Below, piece after piece: positions 57,841 to 64,000 of a stretch of 64,000 bases of DNA. Position 1 is the first letter of the stretch; every line of letters begins with the position of its first letter. A program made the translations under genes and the position numbers. The DNA comes from Corinectria fuckeliana (taxonomy: Eukaryota > Ascomycota > Sordariomycetes > Hypocreales > Nectriaceae). The stretch lies in assembly GCA_019137255.1 (NCBI GenBank), contig WPDH01000028.1:310001-374000 (forward strand), read 5' to 3'. The notes beneath the pieces are model-generated. The model saw only the letters and a program-made list of their open reading frames with translations. It was not told the DNA's origin and ran no database searches.

Positions 57841-59898
57841 TTAGGAGGAGGCTTCGAGAGGCTCATCGACGTGAGGAGGGGCAGGCTTGAGCTTGACATT
57901 TGTTAGACAGACGTAGATGAGATCAAGAATGGGAGCTCACATCTTCAGACACCTGCTTCTCGTCGCCCTCGTTGGCCTCTGGTTTTGGCTCAGCCACTTC
58001 GTCCTTCTCTGGCTCGTCCTGCTTGAGCTCCTCGGTGTCCTCCTTGACACCGTTGGCCTCCTTCTTCTTCTCTTCGCTCTTGCCGTTCACACCGTTGGTA
58101 GCTGTCGGAGTAGATGCAGCGTCGCCAGCCATCAGCTTATTCCACTTGTCCAGAAGAGCCTGAGAGCGATCCTTGAAGTGAAATTCCTCCTCGCGGGGGA
58201 TCGACTCAAGCTTCAGGATGGCCTTGAGGACCTTGTTGATCTTGGTAACGCGGATAATGGACACTTCGAGGTCGACGAAGTTCTCTAGCATGGTGATGTA
58301 ATCAGACATTTGTTTCATCTCAGACTCCTGAGGCTTCTGGTCTCGGGTCAAGAGCCCGCGCTGAAGCTTGTGGCGGAGGTAAAGAACCTCTTTCTGTAAA
58401 AGAGTGTCAGCCATGGTTTGAATCGTTCGAAGCAACAATGCCTACCTCCTTGCGGTTGCGTCGCTCCTCGGGAGACACCTTCGACTCCTTGGGCGCTTCA
58501 ACCTTCTTCTCGCTACTCTTCTTCACCTTGGGCTTAGACTTGGCGGCCGACTCGTCCTTAGCCTTCGGGGTGCCATTAGGCTTGGGAGTAGACGTGGTAA
58601 GCTTAATCATTCGCTTCTTCACAGAATCGGTTCGCTGCGGGGTCTAAACGCGCATGTTAGCACTTCTGTTTGGCGTAAGCCGTATGTCAGAAGGACTTAC
58701 GATGACAGCCTCCTCAGCCTTTCGCTTCTTAGACTTCGGCTTCTCCTCTACATCGTCGACGTCGACCATGTCAAAGTCGTCGTCGGCTGCCTTGGCCTTG
58801 GCCTTCTTAGACTTCTTCGGGGTGGCAGCCGCCTCCCGCCGGGCCTCCTCTTGAGCGATCATCTCCTCCTGAAACTTCTTCAAAATGTCCTTATAGTACT
58901 CGATGGGGTTGTTCTCGGCCGCGAGGTGGAATGCCTCCCTCAAGTCCTTTCGCATCTTGTCGGTAACACTGTCCTCGGCCTTCTCAGGGGAAAGGGCAGT
59001 GATGGCAGAGTTGGAAACCCAGCCACTGCGGATGCGCATTAGCAAATGGCCACGCGCCATCCTGGAAGAAGGAAACTTACAACTCGTTGGTGTGCAAATA
59101 CATGACAGGGAAGCTCCTGTCATTGACTCGTTTGCCGCCATCGGCATAAGCCTCAGCATAGGTGCCGTCAGGGCGGGCCGCAGTCACTGGACGGCTGTTC
59201 ACGAGCACATGAGGGAGCATGGATTCGTCGCAGATAATCGCCGGCCACGCTGGAAAGCCCTTGAGCTTCACCAGGAAATGGTCGCCGGGCTTCGCATCGG
59301 CGTGGGTGAGACGAGCCTTGGAGTTCTTCCTGTTAAGGGTCTTGCCTTTGGGTTCGCCAGCTGCCGACTTGCGACGGCCCTTGCCCTTAGCTGCCGGGGT
59401 CTCGGCAGAAGCGGTAGCGGGCGCGGTCTCGCCATCAGCAGGTGGAGCGGAGCTCTCCGCCACGGGCTCTTCGGATGCAGGCTCCTCAGTCGCGCCCTTC
59501 ATTTCAGTATCGTCACCGTCGGCGACAGGTTTCTTTTCACCTTCAGTAGGCTTCTCGGTCGCGCTCTCGGTAGGCTTTTCTGGGCTCTCGGCGGCCTTAG
59601 GTCCTAAGAAAGCGCAAACAGGTGAGCGCGAATTCAACAAAGGGCAGAACGCGCCGGGCGGGAAACGCCGCGTGATTAGGCAACTCGCAATCGTAGCATA
59701 CAGGCAGGAACGGCGCGACACGCGCAATTCGGGGCAAATGCACAACTTACCATCGGTGGGCTTGGCATCCTCCTTGGTCTCGCCATCAACCTCGGAGGCT
59801 TTCTCCTCAGCTAGAGGCTCGGTAGGCTTAGTCTCGTTGGTGGGAGCTTCCTGAACAGGAGAGGCGGCCTCGGGCTTCTCGTTGGGCTGATCTGCCAT
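57841..59898 (-). CDS. PWWP-domain chromatin protein
   Basis: Reader-type nuclear protein; PWWP domains bind methylated histone H3 (often K36me3) and DNA. Exons 59,898-59,751, 59,603-59,081, 59,025-58,701, 58,643-58,446, 58,393-57,941 and 57,891-57,841; 565 residues. Residues 1-150 are Glu/Ala/Pro-rich and disordered. The PWWP fold lies at about 153-245 (K-P-G-D-H-F-L-V-K-L-K-G-F-P-A-W-P-A). Basic K-K-S-K-K-A-K tracts follow. Residues of about 399-490 form a helical bundle (V-L-Y-L-R-H-K-L-Q-R...L-D-K-W-N-K-L-M) like the TFIIS-N/LEDGF integrase-binding type. PWWP plus such a bundle resembles LEDGF/HDGF or yeast Pdp3. Intron 2 uses the acceptor 55 bp away, since the nearer CAG would leave only 19 bp. 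The last exon is the least certain: a read-through form stops at 57,923. Confidence 0.85.
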
Positions 59899-60662
59899 GA
59901 CAGGCGAGGTGGCGATGCGAAGTAGGTCAAAGATGACGGGAGCGGGAAGCAAGTTCCAGCCGCGGAAAAGATAGTGGAACGCGTTAACGGGTCGCGTATC
60001 GCGTGGTCAATGGGGCGCGAGACGTATGGCGCGATGGGATGAAGGTTGTGAGGATGAGTTGCGCAATTGACGATGCCAGCTCCTCCCGCGTTGTGCTGTG
60101 GGTTGGGGTGACGAAAGAAAAAACACTGGTGCGAGATGATGGGCTGGCAAGGGAAACACTTCAACGTCACCGGAAGGTGGATCACGTGATGCGCATAGAG
60201 CTCGCGCGGCGTCATCTGCCGCAGTGAGCACACACACACACACACCACACGCACGCACAAGCACACAGCGCACACAAGGCATGGCGCTGCCCGCGGCCCA
60301 ATCTGACTTGGTACCGTATATGCCAGGCAGCAAGCCCAACGTGTCTCCAGCGATGTCGAACGGCTTCCCCCCCGCCTCGTCTCTTGGCGCGTTGGCGTCG
60401 TTGGCGGTCAGCCCAGTCAGCCCCTCGCGCCTCGCGCCTCGTAACTCCTGTTGCAACGCTCGGCGTCCACACAACGCCCCTTGTATCCGGATAACCCTTT
60501 CCAAAGAGCAGATCTCATTCACTCTGAATGCGCTGCGCTGCGGCTCCAATTGACGGTTTCGACAAATTCACTCTAAATCGGGTTCGTAGTTTGCAGTAGT
60601 GTACACAGCCCTCCTCGACAAAGGTCTGGCAGCAGGCGAGGGGCTTATTGGCTTCTCGGGTC
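59899..60662. other. intergenic, PWWP gene promoter and BRR2 3' flank
   Basis: About 760 bp. It contains a perfect palindrome ATCACGTGAT at 60,181-60,190, an E-box-like CACGTG core, and a CA-rich microsatellite at about 60,229-60,270. No gene is supported here. Confidence 0.6.
60181..60190. promoter_or_regulatory. ATCACGTGAT palindrome (bHLH-type site)
   Basis: A perfect 10-bp palindrome with a CACGTG core, the sequence bound by Cbf1/USF-type bHLH factors, lies about 285 bp upstream of the PWWP gene start. A single site; function inferred only. Confidence 0.35.
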
Positions 60663-63600
60663 CTACTCCTCGTCCTCGTCCTCGTCCTCCTCATCATCGT
60701 CCACATCCATGCCTTCGGCTGCCGTCACCGAAAACTCCCGTTCTTGATCGACTCCCACATAGCTATCACTCATTAGGAACAACTTCAAGTTGTGCTCACC
60801 TGGCGACGGCACAGTGTACTCGAGGCGCACATTCAGTTCGCGCCCAATCGTCACTCGCTTGATGGCCAAGAGGTTCTTCGTCTTCTCGTCGCCGACAACC
60901 AGCCACCAGTTCTCCATCTTCTTTGCCGGATAGAATGGCGCGTGCACGGTAGAGTCGTAATCTCCATCCTCCTCTTCTTCAAGGTTGCGTGCGACCTTTA
61001 CGTTCAGATATGCCGGCTCACCGGCTTTGATCTCATCCTTGTCCAGGACCTCGTGCTCGACTTCCAGGTCAGGATACTTGTCGTTTGTGAAGTTGGCCGC
61101 CTCGCCCAGCTGGCTCTGTGACAAGGCGAGTCGTTTGACAAGTTTGTTGTAATCGGCGTTCTCGTCCGGGTTCATGGCCTCCATGAAGTCGAAGATGTCT
61201 TTGATCCTATAGTATAGTTAGCTTAGATGTTTCGCTCAGTTGCAAAAGATGGAGGCTTACCCGAACTCGTTGGCAACCTTGACGACCTCCGGTGTGAAGT
61301 GAGGAATCTGCTTGAGCGGACTGTCCCGATCCCACATGGCTTGAACAACCATCTGCGACATTTCCATCGCGCTCATAGCGTTGAGATGTCCGTCAGATGA
61401 GAGGATGTCAACCATGGAGCTAAGGAGACTCAAGACCCGAGAAAGGAGGATCTCCTGATCCTTGGCGAGATCGATTGGCAGCTGCATGCGCGAAAAATGC
61501 GCCTGCAGCAGCACAAAGGTCTTAAAGTGAGGCGAGTCGTAAACTGGCTGAGACATCTTGACGGGAATGCGGTCGTAGATGCGCCGCAAGAGGCCATCCT
61601 CGTGTCGTCGGATCTGGATTGACTCGAACTCAGTCGCCGAAGTGACGATTTCCATGATGCCCTTCAGCTTCGTGCGATTACTGAGCGACAGGAGGAAGGT
61701 CTGCATAGTAATATACGAAATGTTGTAGTATGCGGCAATCATCGCGGCATTCTGAGGCGACACGGAACCGTCATCCTCGTCGAAATCGATAATCTTGGAC
61801 TCGCTCAGTTCACGTAGTGTGGTTTCTACCAAGTCGGACATGTAGTTGCTCAGACCGTCATGCGTCGTGCTCGTCAGGTTGTAGTAGCTAGGGTTTGCCA
61901 GCAGCCGTCGGTAGAAGTAGGTGAAGGTCGTCCAGTTGATAGCATCATCGCCCGACTCGATCATCTTGGTACTGATTTCCGTAACGAAAGCATCGTGCAG
62001 GTAGTTGTTCAGGTGCGACTCCACGGGCAGAGCCTCGTTGAGGAACTTCTTGTAATATTCACGCTTCACCTGGGGAAGCATAAGCACACCTCGACCACGT
62101 CCGTCTTTCGAGGGGCGCAAGGCCTTTCCAAACATGTTCAAGACGTCGCTAAGTGGGTAGTCCACGTATCGGTGCTCGCGACCCTCAAAGTATTGAGTGC
62201 CCATGACGATGACAAGGTGGGCTGTGCTGTTCAGCTCCCAGCAGACATCTCGTGAGGCCACGAGCACTTGAATGGCACCCTTGTCGTAGAGATGCTTAAC
62301 AATCCTCCTGTCGCTCTGGCTGAGCGCTTCATGGTAGTAACCAATGCCGTGGGAGAGGGCCTCGGCGAGGGCATCTTCGTGGATACGGTCAAGCAGCGGC
62401 TTCATTTGATCGACATCAGCGTGGAGGAACCGATCCTCGTCGTCGTCCGCAACGCACGCTGCTAGCAAGTCTCTTGCAGTTCCTCGGGTTTGCTTGCGGG
62501 TAGGCACGAAGATCATAGCTGGCTTATCGGGCGACATTTGAGTAACGGCCAAGTAGGTCGGCTTAGCCATTGCCAACATCAACGATGGGAAGTGGGGGTT
62601 GGAGAAAGACTGGATGTGAAGCTCCAAGGGCACTGGTCGAACGTGAGGACTGAAGTTGTAGATGTCGTGCTTCTTCGCGTCAATCCACTCGCCGATATCC
62701 CGAGCATTGGCCAGGGATACACTAAGGGCCACGATTCGCATCGGCAACTCAGTCTGGGTTCGGATGTAGTGCATACGAGACACGATGGTCTCATACACGT
62801 AGCCTTGGGTGCCTCCGAGCAGGTGAACCTCGTCAGCAATGAAGAGCTCCACCGTTTGGATGTTCTTGCGACGCTTCCACTGCCGGGACAGGACATCCCA
62901 CTGGGTGGGGGTTGCCAGAATTAGATCGCCCTTCTCTAGAAGCTTCAGATCCGTGGCGGTCTCGCCAGTCAACTTCACAATCTCCTTTCCGCCATTCAGA
63001 TGGCTCAGTCGCTTCTGCCAATCCTGAAGACGGGTGTCAACAAGCTCCTGGAAGGGCGCGACGTAAACGGCTCGGCCAGAGTCACCCTGTGTCCAGTGAC
63101 GAAGGATGGCGAACTCGGCACAGACCGTCTTACCGCTACCCGTAGGAGCTCCGACAAACACGTTTTGGTCCGTCTTGTAGAGAGAATTGAAGGTCTGCGT
63201 CTGGATCCGGTTGAATTGCTTCCAGTCGGGGTATAGGTCGACGTAGCTAGATACCTTCAAAGCGGAGATTGGCAAAGGCTGGAGTTCGAGGAGCTCGGTG
63301 TGAGGAGGGAACTTCTCGGGGAGAATAAGTTTCTGGAAAGAAACCGGTAGTCTCGTCTCAGAATGCATCCACCTATCCGAGATTACGGAAACGAAGTAGT
63401 TCGGCGGCATCGGGTCGGTGATGGGGACAGTGAAATCGACGATATGCTCGTTCGACTCGGATTCGGCATAGTCCTTGCGCAGCAGGAAGGTATCGTAGTA
63501 GAGGATATCTTCACCGTCGCAATCCTCAACCAAGATCCAGAAGCTCTCAGCGGCGCCGTGGATGGAGTCGTCCCACTCGAAATTGGGAGTGATGCTAAGT

Positions 63601-64000
63601 TCCACGCGGAGCATGGACCTAGTCATCGGCTGTACTTGAGTCTGCACATCCACTCGAGGGAACTTGGCGACCAGTCCACAAACAGTTCGGCCTGCTTTCG
63701 GCATTCCGAGCAGTTCGCCCATACGGGGAGGGTCGAGATCAAAATAGCTGCTCCACGCCACCTCCACTCTCTCGGCCTTCCGCACAATCTCACCTGGGCA
63801 GGACGGGAATTGGCGCAGAGGAGACATGGTGGGCCACATGCGCTTCTCGGCCATCTTGCAAAGAGACAGAGCCGTCTTTGCCACGGACGCCCAGCCCTTC
63901 TTCATGGCAATCTCGAAGATGGCTCGCAGGATTCGACCGGCGGATTGTGTCACGTACACCATATCTGCCATTAGAGCAAGGCCATCAAGCTTGAGACGTG
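60663..64000 (-). CDS. BRR2: U5 snRNP helicase Brr2, C-terminal part (runs off window)
   Basis: Ski2-like RNA helicase that unwinds U4/U6 during spliceosome activation. Only the 3' part is present: exon from beyond 64,000 to 61,261, intron 61,260-61,207 (54 bp), exon 61,206-60,663; about 1,094 residues. Reading enters from the right edge as R-L-K-L-D-G-L-A-L-M-A-D-M-V-Y-V-T-Q-S, so the Met at 63,971 is internal. It covers the end of the first cassette (its Sec63-like unit) and the whole second cassette: G-A-P-T-G-S-G-K-T (about 63,145), D-E-V-H-L-L-G-G (about 62,820), winged helix, Sec63-like domain and a C-terminal acidic D/E tail. T-E-L-L-E-L-Q-P-L-P-I-S-A-L-K is characteristic of Brr2 rather than Slh1. 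The degenerate D-E-V-H fits the regulatory second cassette. Confidence 0.93.

Noticed and set aside
13447..64000. a biosynthetic or defence gene cluster
   Set aside because: Genes are unrelated housekeeping functions (transport, protein quality control, replication, splicing, arginine synthesis); no synthase, NLR/HET or nuclease-ATPase grouping was found.
1..64000. tRNA or rRNA genes
   Set aside because: No convincing A-box/B-box pair with cloverleaf and no rRNA-like segment was seen by eye. A covariance-model scan would be decisive.

Overview
The window looks like a chromosomal segment of a filamentous ascomycete (Pezizomycotina, most likely a Sordariomycete; this is inferred from gene content, introns of about 50-150 bp with CTAAC-type branch sites, and heavy repeat-induced point mutation). 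It splits into a dead AT-rich block (1 to about 12,200) and a gene-bearing part of normal composition (about 12,200-64,000). No tRNA, rRNA, CRISPR array or bacterial-type operon was seen.

The AT-rich block has almost no CpG, is full of TAA/TAG and has no long open frame. If stops are read as mutated CAA/CAG/TGG, and Asn/Tyr/Arg as mutated Asp/Cys/His/Gly, two transposons can still be recognised: a Tad-like LINE (about 580-5,330; three CCHC knuckles, endonuclease, reverse transcriptase, C-terminal zinc cluster) and a Helitron (about 7,190-9,650; Rep-side motifs and a PIF1-type helicase with a ruined Walker A). All of these lesions are C-to-T or G-to-A, the hallmark of RIP. The stretches 5,350-7,150 and 9,900-12,200 are equally mutated but unassigned.

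The gene-bearing part holds ten housekeeping or conserved genes, with exon structures worked out by hand: a SulP sulfate permease, a Wss1-type DNA-protein-crosslink protease, a conserved Ser-rich fungal protein, a Zn2Cys6 transcription factor, a PX-PH-RhoGAP protein (BEM3), the arginine-specific carbamoyl-phosphate synthase large subunit, NPL4, SEC66, ORC3 and a PWWP protein. It also has a short conserved orphan gene and the 3' part of BRR2, which runs off the right edge. NPL4 and SEC66 are divergent neighbours. WSS1 carries a VIM-type Cdc48-binding motif and NPL4 is itself a Cdc48 cofactor, but they lie over 30 kb apart and are not a cluster.

Between BEM3 and the synthase gene lies about 8.5 kb of accessory DNA. 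It holds a 2.8-kb element with inverted terminal repeats (39,327-42,125) carrying two broken genes; a 0.94-kb relative with the same ends sits at 47,159-48,101 between the synthase gene and NPL4. A second gene-poor stretch (18,140-23,770) has a frameshifted small secreted-protein gene and a small AT-rich island. A palindromic motif built on TAGGTAGGTACCTA recurs in intergenic DNA across the window. The less familiar items here are the paired TIR elements, the palindrome family and a GC-AG intron in ORC3; I see no clearly new multi-gene system.
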